A stretch of DNA of 64,000 nucleotides from Polyodon spathula (GCF_017654505.1 NC_054534.1:11338571-11402570); one strand, 5' to 3'; shown: positions 13,815 through 25,663, counted from the stretch's first letter. Translations and numbers: made by a program. Notes: generated from the letters alone by a model not told the origin.

Positions 13815-14200
13815 TTGCTGTTTAAGGGATAATTAAAGAGCAAAGTGGTCTAACGTTTTTGCGTGCCTATTGTTTCTATGTCACTGATTACTGACCGAAA
13901 ATTGAAATTCTCACACCCTGAGGTTTTCATGCATGTATTGTAAAACAAGAAAATTTCGCGAGCAAGAAATGTTTGCTAATGTCGCTTTTATTAAAAATCC
14001 ACAAAATGAATGTCCCGGGAAATATATTATTCGTACATGTGCCGTACATTAAAAGAAAAAGAAGTGCAAACATTTTTTGCAGCAAAAGTGGACCATGAAG
14101 GCCATTAGCAAAATTAAGTTGCTGCAAAAAAATCCTGTTTTACAGTATATAAAGGATATAAATGACAAATCTTAAGGTGTTCTAATACATTTGCATACGA
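13815..14200 (+). repeat. Dispersed repeat family X, copy 2, interrupted by a TIR element
   Basis: The left part (13815-13937) includes aaagtggtctaac, tgattactgaccgaaaat and ctcacaccctgaggttttca. The right part (14146-14200) resumes with tataaaggatataaatgac and ttctaata. Copy 3 at 31650-31825 has these two parts joined, so the 208 bp between them are an insertion. Confidence 0.75.
13938..14145. mobile_element. 208-bp TIR element (MITE-like), TA target duplication
   Basis: The left end ttgtaaaacaagaaaatttc and the right end read on the minus strand, ctgtaaaacaggattttttt, are imperfect terminal inverted repeats. TA flanks both sides. It is too short to encode a transposase, so it would depend on one elsewhere. 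It sits inside dispersed repeat family X, whose copy at 31650 is uninterrupted and acts as a natural empty site. Ends in TGTAAAAC with TA duplication suggest a Tc1/mariner-superfamily or similar MITE; the family is not assigned. Confidence 0.75.
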
Positions 14201-15560
14201 GTCTAAGTCTTATTTTAAATTGAAATGATTGCGCCACTATAGCCAGGCAGTATAGCTATGGCAGCGCCATACACTTTGATTTAATCTGCATCTTTGTTTA
14301 ATACAGCTTATGATGAAAAGAAAATGTCAGTGAATCTGTACTAAATGATCAGGGTAAAGGCATTAATTGAATCACCATGGATAAACACAATAAATATGTA
14401 TTCATGAGGTCCTGATAATCTTTGGCTAACATACAGTGATTTTATCATTCAGAATAATTCTTACTACTGTATATTAACAGAACCATGCATTTCATATGAT
14501 TAGTTAACACATTTAAGGTTTTAACAGCTAATATGGACATGTGTATTACACTGTAAGGTCATGTCATTTAAATAGCCAATGCTTTATATTGCACACATGC
14601 TGAACATTTAAAAGGTGCAGAATATTTAGAGGTGTTCAGGAATTCTCTGAACTACTGATTGTGAAGAAAAATGAACGTGAGGCTCCAGGTAAACACAGAC
14701 AGAATGAACAGCTACAATTACTAACTGGTTTACTGATCAGTTGTACTTTGTTCGATTGATTTGCAATTAATTCTGGTTTGTAGTGCATAGAAGAGGAAGG
14801 TTGGCGCCAACCTTCAAAGCAGCTGATACACAATACCCACTGAGAGGATGGCAGGGCTGTGTATCAGTAATCTGTGTGAAGTTATACACAGCATCTTCGG
14901 CATTCGCTAGGACCCAAGAGACTCGTAGAGCGGGAGCATCTTTATTACACTGTCAATGTCTAAAGGAAAAGACTGCTTAATAAAATGGACATATAGAATA
15001 AAAGGATTGGATATTAACCCTGTAACTGCTGCACTTCAGATACGGAATGGGAAACAAATACTATCTGTTTTTTTGGTTCTTTGGGTTTTTTTTTTTACAT
15101 GTAATCTACTCTGGTAACACTTTAGTTTGATGGTATGATACAGATTGCTGATAACAGGTCTATACTGTACATGTTATAACACATCTGCATTATAAAGAAT
15201 GTCATAACAATCGATACATGGACATTCATATTCATTTTTGCAGTAGACAAAGAGGCTGATTTGATCAGTCTATACCTGATCCTCTTGTACTGCGTGAGCC
15301 ATGTATCTTTTGTGCAATTCCTAGAATAACCCCAGAGAGGAGCTTTGTGCTTTCCAGAGGGATCCTTGGTGTTGTTAAAGGTTCTAATAAAGCAAATTGT
15401 TCCATTTTCACATACAAGAGTAATGAATGCTTTACTTTTTTTTTTTTTGCAATTTTTTTTTTTGCAATTTTTTTTTAATGACATTCCAGGTAAGTTTATA
15501 TTATACTAACGGGACAGTCAAACTTAAATTATAAATATTGTAAAAAAAAAAAAACAATTA
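14201..15560. other. Unique AT-rich sequence, no gene seen
   Basis: 15114-15210 begins with ggtaacactttagtttga, a start resembling the dispersed family at 30318 and 57705. Poly(T) runs separated by gcaa occur at 15436-15478. No exon recognised. Confidence 0.4.
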
Positions 15561-15564
15561 GACA

Positions 15565-16150
15565 TTGATGTCTACTTTTTATTATTGCTAATATTGTCCC
15601 TCAAACCTAATTGTAACCGTCCCATGTAGCTAATCCGTAGTGTGGTTCAAATGTCACTGCCTGAGGGCCTTTCTTGTCAATGTAAAATACACAGTACTAA
15701 CTACTTCTCAGGAACTCTCTTCCCCTTCGCCCCCTATATATCATCCTTGCCAATCCAAACCATTCCGTTTGTTTCTCATATCACTCGTACTATATTTTTT
15801 AGGGGCCCCCCCCTGCGCTTGTCCCTGATTAAAACTGCTGAACAGGCTTATTCTGGTTCCGTTTTGTTAGAACCACACGCCTACAAGCTGAAATACCTGA
15901 AAAAACATGTATTGTCTTATTAATGCAATATTTTAAACCAAAATGGACGTTGTCTATGAACATTGTAATTCACGTTGCATAGTTCACATTTTGTAACCAA
16001 TACACATCCATTCCTCCTATTTTCTCCTTTTATACTGCATACTTCCCATTGAAACTGGCAGATGCTTCATCCACACCAAGAATCTGTAAGAAACATTCCC
16101 TAAACTAGGGTGGGGGGAAAAAGAAAATGTAATATGATCATTTGTCATAT
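15565..16150. repeat. Direct repeat pair D, copy 1 (long form)
   Basis: Shares its full order of landmarks with 16170-16600: ttattgcta, cccatgtag, ctatatatcat, ccaatccaaaccattccg, ggggccc, ccctgatt, ttccgttttgttaga, tattgtcttat, gcaatatttta, catagttcacattt, and ctggcagat. This copy has extra bases throughout. Read on the minus strand it contains aataaaa-type signals and could be LTR sequence of the retroelement-like DNA that follows, but no LTR boundary is proved. Confidence 0.8.
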
Positions 16151-16169
16151 TATTTTCAACACCAATCAC

Positions 16170-16600
16170 TACGATGTTTATTATTGCTATATTGTCCTAA
16201 ACCTGATTGTAACCTCCCATGTAGTTAATCCGTGTTCAAATCACTGAGGGCTTCTTGTCATGAAATACAGTAACTACTGTCTCAGGAACTCTTCCCTATA
16301 TATCATCTTGCCAATCCAAACCATTCCGTTGTGTTCTCATCACTCATATGTTTTAGGGGCCCCTGCCTCCCTGATTAAACTGCTTATCTGTTCCGTTTTG
16401 TTAGACCAACCTACAGCTGAATACTGAAAAAAACACTGTATTGTCTTATATATGCAATATTTTACAATGGCTTGTCTATACATGGATTATTCACTTCATA
16501 GTTCACATTTACAATCCATTCTTACTTCATACTCATTGAACTGGCAGATCTCATCACCAGAAGCTGTAAGTAAATTCCCTAACAAAAGAAAATGTATATT
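16170..16600. repeat. Direct repeat pair D, copy 2 (short form)
   Basis: Same landmark order as 15565-16150, but about 150 bp shorter through many small deletions and few substitutions. It runs straight into GC-rich sequence at 16620. The indel-dominated difference is unusual for ageing repeats and may reflect poor consensus sequence. Confidence 0.8.
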
Positions 16601-16609
16601 TTCAATGAT

Positions 16610-18500
16610 TTTGTTTTTTCCCCCGTGCAAAGCACACAACAGGCTCAATGGCCACCTCCCCCCGTAAAAGCCCAACCCCAAGTCCTGAGCCCAAAGTCCT
16701 TGGCCAGGACCAGAGGCTTCCAGGGGACCACAGGTCGTAATGATGTCAGCAGGATAGCATTCTCCTGCCATGGGTAGTCCTAGCAGCGGAAAGGCTGCAT
16801 GGGGTGTGGTCTCCTGACCTTCCCCATCCTTCGGCGCCGGCAGCTCCCCTTGGCTGGGGCTTCAACGAACGAGGTTCTTCCTGCAGGGAAGAAACTCCTT
16901 GGGGAAGCGACTTACTATGGGCGAAGCCGGCTGGCATCCTTGGGCGAAGCTGCTGGCTGGGTTGGCGGTCTGGATGTTTTGAATGTTCTAATCAGAACAA
17001 TTGGTTTACTTACAGTACTTCTATGTTGATTTCAAATGAACATCCAGAGAGAAACATACTTACAATGTGCTGCAACAAACCCAACATCATAATGCAATCA
17101 CTGACAGCTCCAACACGGCTATTCAGCAGTATCTATTTAAAACTCCCTAGAACGGAACATCTGTGATGGCTTTTTAAACAGCAATCTAAATAATAACTGT
17201 TTCATGATTATAAAAACACAACACAATTCAAAATAACAAAATATGATCTGCCGCAGCCAACAGATTTCATGGACCCATGGAGGTGGGAGTGGTGTGGTTA
17301 CTCCCCTTGATACAAAATATGTTGCAGAGGAGGCACTCCCGGCAAGGACTGGTTACATCGCAACAGGGATGTCTGGCCCTTAGGCGGCACAGACAATCCT
17401 CCCTGTCCCTCACCTATTACTACCTGTTTTCCTGCTTCTCCCCACGTTTATTTTTTTTGAAATCCAACCCCAGTATGTGACCACGTGCATTTTTTTTTTT
17501 TTTTTTCTGGGTTTCACAAAAACATAAATTATTCCTTGAATTCTGACGCTTGGAGGCGCTGTTAAGTCCCACTTAGGACACCACGTGTCACAGAGACGGC
17601 ACGTGAAGTGGGCAGCGTCAGAACCAAGAAAATAATATTTTAAAAACTCGTGTTACACAGGACGGATTAATATCCCGTGTACCAAGACACTGTTGGCGCC
17701 GGTTTAATACAAATAAAAGGTTTACATATAACAGACGAATATGCACAGGAACGGGCACTTGCGGCCAATATAAACAGAACAATTGGACACTGAGCAGTAC
17801 TGGTAGGGGCAGCGGAAGGGACAATTTCTACTGATTAAATGTGATGATTTCAAACTGACGCTTGGAAGCGCTCACGTGTCACCAGAGATACACAAAACAC
17901 AGGCCGGATGAAACATGTTGGCGCCGGTTTAATACCATGTGCTAGACAAACGGCATTCACTGTTTATTTCCTCCGTCTCCAATCCCGTTCTTCGCTCACC
18001 CACCCAAACAGTGTGTGCCAACGTGCATCTATATATAATTGTGCTGGGATTCCATTACCAATTAATTATTCACTTGCAACTTGAATTAATCTGTGCAATT
18101 CCCTGCTCACATACTAATACCTTTTTACTTGCACGGAAGTATGTCAATCCTCGTGCAATACACATATACATTTTAAACCACTCGTGCTACACAGAACGGA
18201 ATATCCCGTGTACCAATGACTACACAACAACATTAACACACAACACGCAACATAAAACACTAAATACACACACAATATGTTTTCATGTTCTAATCAGAAC
18301 AATTGGTTTACTTACAGTACTTCAATTCAAATGAAATCCAGAGAGAAAATACTTGGATGTGCTGCAACGCAGCCAACATCATAATGCAATCACTGGCTCC
18401 AACACGGCTATTCAGCAGTATCTATTTAAAACTCCCTAGAACGGAACATCTTCAATGGCTTTTTAAACAAATAAATAAATAAATACAATTCCTAACAAAA
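16610..18500. repeat. Complex repeat block, probably degenerate LTR-retroelement sequence
   Basis: 16620-16985 is GC-rich; read on the minus strand it carries a purine-rich gggggaggtggcc tract like those before a 3' LTR. 16985-17170 and 18287-18470 are direct repeats (shared gttctaatcagaacaattgg, catcataatgcaatcact, aactccctagaacggaacat). 17535 and 17856 share gacgcttgga; 17692 and 17922 share ttggcgccggtttaatac; 17650 and 18184 share cgtg..acacag and atatcccgtgtaccaa. On the minus strand a tgtgacacgtgg start near 17595 resembles a Gypsy-type LTR start. Order and boundaries could not be resolved. Frames within it show no reliable protein. Confidence 0.5.
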
Positions 18501-20693
18501 TAATCTGCCCTGGAAAACATATTTGTCTCAATGAAATAAATAGTGTGCCTGATTTGGGTGTAAGAGGTGCAGAGATAAGAAGGGTTGACCACAGACGCCT
18601 GCTATTTCAGACAGGCTTTTCAGTGTAACCATGATCCGGTTTGAGAATGTGAGTCCTGAGCTGCATTAGAGACACTGTAAAAGTGGTGCAGCGTTCCCCT
18701 GAGAAAGAAGAGCCTCTTTAGTGACTCCAATGTAAAGGGAGCTCTCTGTCACGGACGTCACTTTATCTGATTGAGTCCCCTAGCTGTGTATACCTGTGCC
18801 ATTCAGTGTGCCAAGACCTTGCACAGTACGTCTGCAATCTGCTAGCTAAAAAAAACCTCTCCTCTGCTGATACGGCATTCATACATCTGTGGCTTTTTCT
18901 CTTGGCTGAGAGGCAGGAAGTTGAATTGTCTGACATATGCACTTTCACAGAATGCAGACTCTTGTTGGGTGTTTTTTGTGTTTTAGTTCATAACGTATTT
19001 GATATGCTGCTGCTGCTGTCTGCTGTCCAGTGCAGTATGTTGACAGACACAGTGGAGGATCTATACATTTATTTAATCTGATAAAGTTGTACAGCTGTTT
19101 GTGTATTGTTTCTTATACAGATCATTATTTTCACTGAAGGAATTGTATAATACAGTATCTGCTGTTTTAATAACAGCACGCATGTCGCAATCATAGCATC
19201 GTCTTTTTGTAGATCAATTTGAATTGCCAGGATTTGGATTAAGGAGAGTCTAGGGCACTTCTGACCAGTATTTCTCCAAGTTGGTCTCTTATAACGTATT
19301 GCATTATTTAAACATAACAGTATACAATCTTACTCAGAGGATTTAAAAAACAGACTTTAGAAATAAATATTAAATACTACATTCCCATTGACCATCACAG
19401 GGGAAATATTATGGTTTCAATGTGTTCCAAACCTATTGGAGAACATATGATTGACATCTACCTTCCATGCTCTTGGCATCCACCCATCCAGCCAAGGACA
19501 ATTTAATTCCAATGATTACAGAGGAGGAAGAAAGCCTCTGCAACGACTTACTGTTTAATAATGCAGCATCTTCCCCATGTGACATGAGGTTTCAACAGGC
19601 ACTGAGCCTGTAATATTTTGGTTGTATGGATAAGGTATGTGACCTTGGTCCCAATTGAGAGCAACCATGTTGATGATCGGGGTGTTCATAAAAACACAAA
19701 CTATATGTAAACTTTCGAGATGTGCCAGTTAAAATCTTTATTTAGCTACAGCAACTTAATAAATACTGTTTGTGAACTTTATACTTCCCTATACTACACA
19801 AATACAGACAAGCTTGAAGTAAGAGTTTAGTTAAAAGCATGTGTCAATGTCATGCATTCAGAAATTTTACTGAAACCTTCAGCCGAAGATTATTTGAAGG
19901 TAGATTTTCTTTGCAGAACTTTTTTTTTTTTTTTTATCAATAACAAAGTTAAATCCAGGGGAAAAAATCTAGATAATCCAGGCCGTGACATCATAATTGG
20001 TCTTAGTTAGTAATTGTTAATTACTGTAAGAAGGCTTCAGACAGCGCTTTATGTTAATTAGCAGTGCTCTTGCTTTGGAGTTTGGAATGGCAGTAGACAC
20101 TACAGCCGTTGTATGTAAACAATACTGTGCATTTGGATAAAAGATCATATATTTGAGTTTTTATGCTGACATATTATTTTTACACAATTACATTTACCAG
20201 TAATCACCTCCCACTTTGAATGTTTGCTTTGGTGGTTCTAAACGGAGTTACCTTTAAATAAAATAACCTTTTTTGTGGATACCTTTGCTTGATTTCTGAG
20301 AGGGTCTTTCTGATGAGGCAATGCACTGAGCCTGTGTTGCGGTGGGGAATGATTTGTGTTGATAATTATAGAGCACCGCTCCTGTTAATCATTAACCCTT
20401 TAAAGCACAAGGGACACATGGGTTCCACAAAAAAACATGAAATACAAAAATATATTATTTTTGCAGGCTGGATCTAGTCATCCAATTGATCAGTTTCTTT
20501 GTGATACTTTAGTCACTTTCACATGTATTTTAAGAAGAAACCGTCTGAACAACCTCTCAATTCCTTGTGTGCCTTAGTGGTGTACCTTATTGGAAATGTA
20601 AGAAGTGCCACTATGTCATTCCCATGCTCAGGTGTGATGTAATCCTGCCAGTGGGAAATGGAATCTGTAGTGACTGAGGAATCAATAAGACTA
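18500..20693. other. Unique sequence with possible conserved non-coding block
   Basis: No exon or named repeat seen. 19985-20110 contains clustered homeodomain-type sites (tagtaattgttaattac near 20009, gttaattagcag near 20054) in non-repetitive DNA. Short poly(T) at 19920. Confidence 0.35.
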
Positions 20694-21011
20694 GTCTGTT
20701 AGAGATTTACTATTTAGTGTTACAGTGACCCATCACCTGACCCCGAACCATGAAGTCAAATATTCTTTCTGGTCTTTAACTTCACCTTTCTAATACATCC
20801 TGGGCCCTAATTAAAGAGTGCTGCCTCTTCTATTGATACAAGTATTGATTCATTTATTCCAAATCACCAGCTGCTAACAAACATCCACTGTCAAGACCGC
20901 TGTGTGACCGCTAGAACAGCCACTGTGAAAAACACTGGACTGGTACACAACATACAATACAAAAAGCCATTAAATGTATGTATTCCACACACACACACGT
21001 ATATATGTATA

Positions 21012-21184
21012 TATATAATATATATTATATATATATATATATATAACTATATATATATATATTATATATATATTATTATAGTGTGTGTGTGTTAGGGAAC
21101 TTGGCTCTTTGAAATATACTGTATTCAAAGAAAAAATACATCTTGCTGTCAAATTAAATGAAGCATGCATGTTAACTCTAAAAT

Positions 21185-21257
<73 letters not shown>

Positions 21258-21262
21258 TGTGT
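21012..21262. repeat. (TA)n and (TG)n microsatellites inside copy 1
   Basis: Interrupted TA at about 21000-21080, a short TG run, then TA and TG again at 21184-21262. Between them lies aaattaaatgaagcatgcat. The corresponding array in copy 2 is longer and rearranged. Confidence 0.93.
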
Positions 21263-21579
21263 GTGAGTGTGTCCAGGAGGAAGCTGCTCCTGGTGGTGGA
21301 GGTAGCGAAGGAGGCAGCTCCTGCTGTTCTGTTCCTGGTGGTGGGAGTGGTAGAGGCAGAGCCAGCTCCAACTTGCGACAAAAGTGGGAGCAGCGTGTAG
21401 TCTCCTGGCAACACAGGTGGGAGGAGGTGGGAGCAGCGTGTAGTATCCTGGCAAAGAGGGTGAGAGCAGCAGATAGTCTACCCTTGTTGCAGGGGACTGG
21501 TGCGGCTCTCCCTCACTTGCAGGGGACTAGTGCGGCTCTCCCTCACTTGCAGGGGACAAAACCAGCATGCATTCTTCCT

Positions 21580-22265
21580 CTACTGGTGGAGATGACAACA
21601 GTAGGAATTTTTTCTCTGCCGGTGGTGAAGGGGACAGCAGGCATTCTTCCTCTGCTGGTGGAGACTTGGGCTGTGGACGACTATCAATGGCTCCCCCCTC
21701 TTGGGCTGTGGACGCACGGACTCCCCCTTTGTGGGCTGTGGACGCACCGACTCCTCCTTCTTGGTCTGTGGACGTTCGGGCTCCTCACACTCAGGCTGTG
21801 GAGGTGAAACCAGCAGGTATTCTCCCTCTAATGGGGGAGGTGGGAACAGTTCCCTCTCGGGCTTTGGTCTGGTCATGGGATGCTCGCAGTCGTCCTGTCT
21901 GGATGCTGGATGCTCATGGTCCCCACAGCTGAGCACTAGTTCCCCCTCTTCATACTGCGTGGGGCATTGGGCCAACGTCTGTCCATGCGCCCCACAGCTG
22001 GGGCACAAATCCGCCCCGAGGTTCTTTACACAGACCTTCAAGCTGTCACCCCCAACCTCCTCCTGCTGTTGCAGTTTTCCTCTCCCCCTTCTAATATTGC
22101 TCCTTCTCCCCACCTTCCTCTATTGGGCTGGTTCCTGCTCCTTTTCCTGGAAGTGGCAGACAGCCACCGTGTGTCTATACACCCCGAAGGCAAAGGAACT
22201 AGCTTTGGTCTTCCAGGCCTCCTAGGAGGTCTTCCAGCTTACCGCCACGGTCTGCCCAGAACCAG
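21580..22265 (-). pseudogene. Gag-like retroelement sequence, copy 1
   Basis: The longest minus-strand frame (22113-21580) begins MGRRSNIRRGRGKLQQQ, then has a zinc-knuckle-like CPSCGAHGQTLAQC (compare the CxxC-G-x(n)-C pattern of retroelement nucleocapsids), then an acidic, proline-rich tail with degenerate repeats such as PERPQTKKEESVRPQP and KGESVRPQPKRGE. Upstream minus-strand sequence to about 22265 continues in other frames. This layout fits the gag C-terminal region of an LTR retroelement. No protease, RT or integrase follows. The long plus-strand frame in the same place (21085-21807) has no family character. Assignment is by composition and knuckle only. Confidence 0.5.
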
Positions 22266-22600
22266 TTGATCCATTATTTATTTATTTATTTATTTATTTT
22301 AAGTCTGTTAGAGATTTACTATTTAGTGTTACAGTGACCCATCACCTGACCCCGAACCATGAAGTCAAATATTCTTTCTGGTCTTTAACTTCACCTTTCT
22401 AATACATCCTGGGCCCTAATTAAAGAGTGCTGCCTCTTCTATTGATACAAGTATTGATTCATTTATTCCAAATCACCAGCTGCTAACAAACATCCACTGT
22501 CAAGACCGCTGTGTGACCGCTAGAACAGCCACTGTGAAAAACACTGGACTGGTACACAACATACAATACAAAAAGCCATTAAATGTATGTATTCACACAC

Positions 22601-22638
22601 ACACATATATATTATATATATATATATTATATATATAT

Positions 22639-22706
<68 letters not shown>

Positions 22707-22753
22707 TACATCTTGCTGTCAAATTAAATGAAGCATGCATGTTAATATAAAAT

Positions 22754-22820
<67 letters not shown>

Positions 22821-22862
22821 GTGTTGTGAAATTAAATGAAGCATGCATGTTAACTCTAAAAT

Positions 22863-22925
<63 letters not shown>

Positions 22926-22940
22926 TGTGTGTGTGTGTGT
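22601..22940. repeat. (TA)n and (TG)n microsatellites inside copy 2
   Basis: TA at 22604-22703, TG at 22767-22820 and 22877-22940, separated by duplicated aaattaaatgaagcatgcat modules. The spurious long frames of this stretch encode only Cys-Val or His-Thr repeats. Confidence 0.93.
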
Positions 22941-23200
22941 ATGGTCGTCTCGACGAGGACCTGGTCCTGGGTGGTGGAGGTAGCGAAGGCAGAGGCAGCT
23001 CCTGCTGTTCTGTTCCTGGTGGTGGGAGTGGTAGAGGCAGAGCCAGCTCCAACTTGCGACAAAAGTGGGAGCAGCGTGTAGTCTCCTGGCAACAGAGGTG
23101 GGAGCAGCGTGTAGTCTCCTGGCGACAGAGGTGGGAGCAGCAGTGTAGTCTACCCTTGTTGCAGGGGACTGGTGCGGCTCTCCCTCACTTGCAGGGACGA

Positions 23201-23945
23201 CTAGTGCGGCTCTCCCTCACTTGCAGGGGACAAAACCAGCATGCATTCTTCCTCTACTGGTGGAGATGACAACAGTAGGAATTTTTTCTCTGCCGGTGGT
23301 GAAGGGGACAGCAGGCATTCTTCCTCTGCTGGTGGAGACTTGAGCTGTGGAGACTCTGCTGTCACCCTCTTGGGCTGTGGACGCACGGACTCCCCCTTTG
23401 CGGGCTGTGGACGCACCGACTCCTCCTTCTTGGTCTGTGGACGTTCGGGCTCCTCACACTCAGGCTGTGGAGGTGAAACCAGCAGGTATTCTCCCTCTAA
23501 TGGGGGAGGTGGGAACAGTTCCCTCTCGGGCTTTGGTCTGGTCATGGGATGCTCGCAGTCGTCCTGTCTGGATGCTGGATGCTCATGGTCCCCACAGCTG
23601 AGCACTAGTTCCCCCTCTTCATACTGCGTGGGGCATTGGCCAACGTCTGCCCATACGCCCCACAGCCACAGCTGGGGCACAAATCAAGCTGTTCCTCCTC
23701 TTGTACACAGACCTTCAAGCTGTCATCCCCGACCTCCTCCTGCTGTTGCAGTTTTCCTCTCCCCCTTCTAATATTGCTCCTTCTCCCCACCTTCCTCTAT
23801 TGGGCTGGTTCCTGCTCCTTTTCCTGGAAGTGGCAGACAGCCACCGTGTGTCTATACACCCCGAAGGCAAAGGAACTAGCTTTGGTCTTCCAGGCCTCCT
23901 AGGAGGTCTTCCAGCTTACCGCCACGGTCTGCCCAGAACCAGTTC
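23201..23945 (-). pseudogene. Gag-like retroelement sequence, copy 2
   Basis: Nearly the same as 21580-22265, on the minus strand. The N-terminal MGRRSNIRRGRGKLQQQEEV (23790) is followed by a knuckle that is altered by a small insertion (CPSCGCGAYGQTL) and then a frame break, so the acidic proline-rich tail is in a different frame (23680-23201). The two copies therefore acquired different lesions after or during the duplication. Confidence 0.5.
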
Positions 23946-23976
23946 TCCATTATTTATTTATTTATTTATTTATTTT

Positions 23977-24126
23977 TAAATACACAACTTTTTATCAAAA
24001 AAAATATACTCCTCTTTTCTTTTCTTCACAAACACTTTTTCAAAAAAATAATAACGAAGAAAAAATACAGTCCTTGCCTGTTCTGACTCTGGTTTATCCC
24101 TCTGCTGGCACCATATGTCACACACA
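23977..24126 (-). other. Possible retroelement leader and primer-binding region
   Basis: On the minus strand this runs atggtgccagcagaggga near 24115 and then an AT-rich leader into the gag-like region. A tggtgcc-type start next to a retroelement leader resembles an LTR primer-binding site. The LTR that should precede it is not present: Tc1 element 2 begins at 24127. Inference only. Confidence 0.35.
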
Positions 24127-25663
24127 CAGTGCCTTGCAAAAGCATTCAGACCCCTGACCAATTCTCTCATATTAACAAATTACAAATGGTACGTTGAAAT
24201 TTTGTTCTGTTTGATACTTTATTTTTAAACACTGAAACTGACAATAAAAAACTGAAATATCTTGCTTGTATAAGTATTCAACCCCTGTGCTGTGGAAGCT
24301 CCCAGTTTGCACCGATGAAAGAAATTGCCCTAACGAGGACACAATTACCTTACCATTGGCCTCCACCTGTGAACCATTAAAGTTGCTGTCACATTTTCTG
24401 GATAAAAACTGCACTGTTGAAGGGTCATTGGTAAGGCTGTGAATCTGAAGGAAAATGAAGACCAAAGAGCATTCTACAGAAGTTAAGAGATAAAGTAATA
24501 CAAATGCATGGATTAGGGAAAGGGTACAAAACAATATCCAAGTGTTTGGATATCCCAGTGAGCACAGTTGGATCAATAATCTGCATCACACCACCCAGGC
24601 ACTGTCAAGAAAAGGCTGTCTCTCAAAACTCAGCGCTCAAACAAGAAGGAGACTTGTGAGAGAAGCCACAGAGAGGCCAACAATCATTTTGAAGGAGTTA
24701 CAGAGTTCAGTGACTGGGAGTGGAGTAATGCTGCACCAGTCAACCATATCAAGAGCTCTGTATAACACTGGCCTGTATGGGAGGGTGGCAAGAGAGAAGC
24801 CGTTACTCAAAAAGTACCATCGAAAGCACATCTGGAGTTTGTCAGAAAGCAAGAGAGTGACCCAGCTGCGATGTGGGAAAAGGCTTTGTGGTCAGATGAG
24901 ACCAAGATCAAGCTTTTTGGCCAAAACTCAAAGCGCTATGTGTGGCGCAAACCTAACACTGCCCATACCTCAAGAAACACCATCCCTACAGTGAAGCATG
25001 GTGGTGGCAGCATCATGCTGTGGGGATGCTTCTCATCAGCAGGGACTGGGCATCTTGTTACAATTGAAAGAAGAATGGATGGAGCAAAATACAGGAAAAT
25101 ACTGCAAGAGAATCTGCTTCAGTCCACTAAAAAACTGAAGCTTGGGAGGAAATTCACCTTTCAGCAGGACAATGATCCCAAGCACAAGGCAAAATCAACA
25201 TTGGAGTGGCTCAAGAACAAAAAGGTGAATGTCCTACAGTGGCCCAGTCAAAGTCCTGATCTCAATCCCATTGAGAATCTGTGGCACTATTTGAAAAGCG
25301 TCGTCCAACCAACATGAACAACCTGGAGCAAATCTGCCAAGAAGAATGGACCAAAATCACTTCGACACTGTGTGCAAAGCTGGTACATACTTACCCCAAA
25401 AGACTTAAAGCTGTTATTGCAGCAAAAGGTGGCCTACTAAATATTAATGTGTGGGGGTTGAATACTTATGCAAGCAAGATATTTCAGTTTTTTATTTTTC
25501 TTAAAAATATTTCTCACCATAAAACCAATGTCACCTTACAATAATTGATTTTGAGTTTAAGTGTTTTAAAATAAAATATCGAACAGAACGAAATTTCAAT
25601 GTACCATTTGTAACTCAGTAATATGAGAGAATTGTTCAGGGGTCTGAATACTTTTGCAAGCCA

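Larger units (their letters stand above)
20694..22302. repeat. Tandem segmental duplication, copy 1 (1,609 bp)
   Basis: Starts at gtctgttagagatttacta and runs through 290 bp of unique sequence, TA and TG microsatellites, a gag-like region and an (ATTT)n run. The same start recurs at 22303, an offset of 1,609 bp. The first 290 bp match copy 2 essentially base for base, so the duplication is recent or is an assembly artefact. Confidence 0.93.
22303..23976. repeat. Tandem segmental duplication, copy 2
   Basis: Repeats copy 1 from gtctgttagag onward. Differences are concentrated in the microsatellites: the module aaattaaatgaagcatgcat appears twice (22720 and 22829) against once in copy 1. There are also small changes in the gag-like part, such as near 23196 and 23350. 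Unlike copy 1 it continues past the (ATTT)n run into 23977-24126, so the distal breakpoint of the duplication lies in the (ATTT)n run. Confidence 0.93.

Noticed and set aside
21085..21807. 240-codon plus-strand frame, the longest in the window
   Set aside because: Begins in microsatellite DNA and lies antisense to the gag-like sequence; Gly/Ser/Leu-rich low-complexity translation with no motif.
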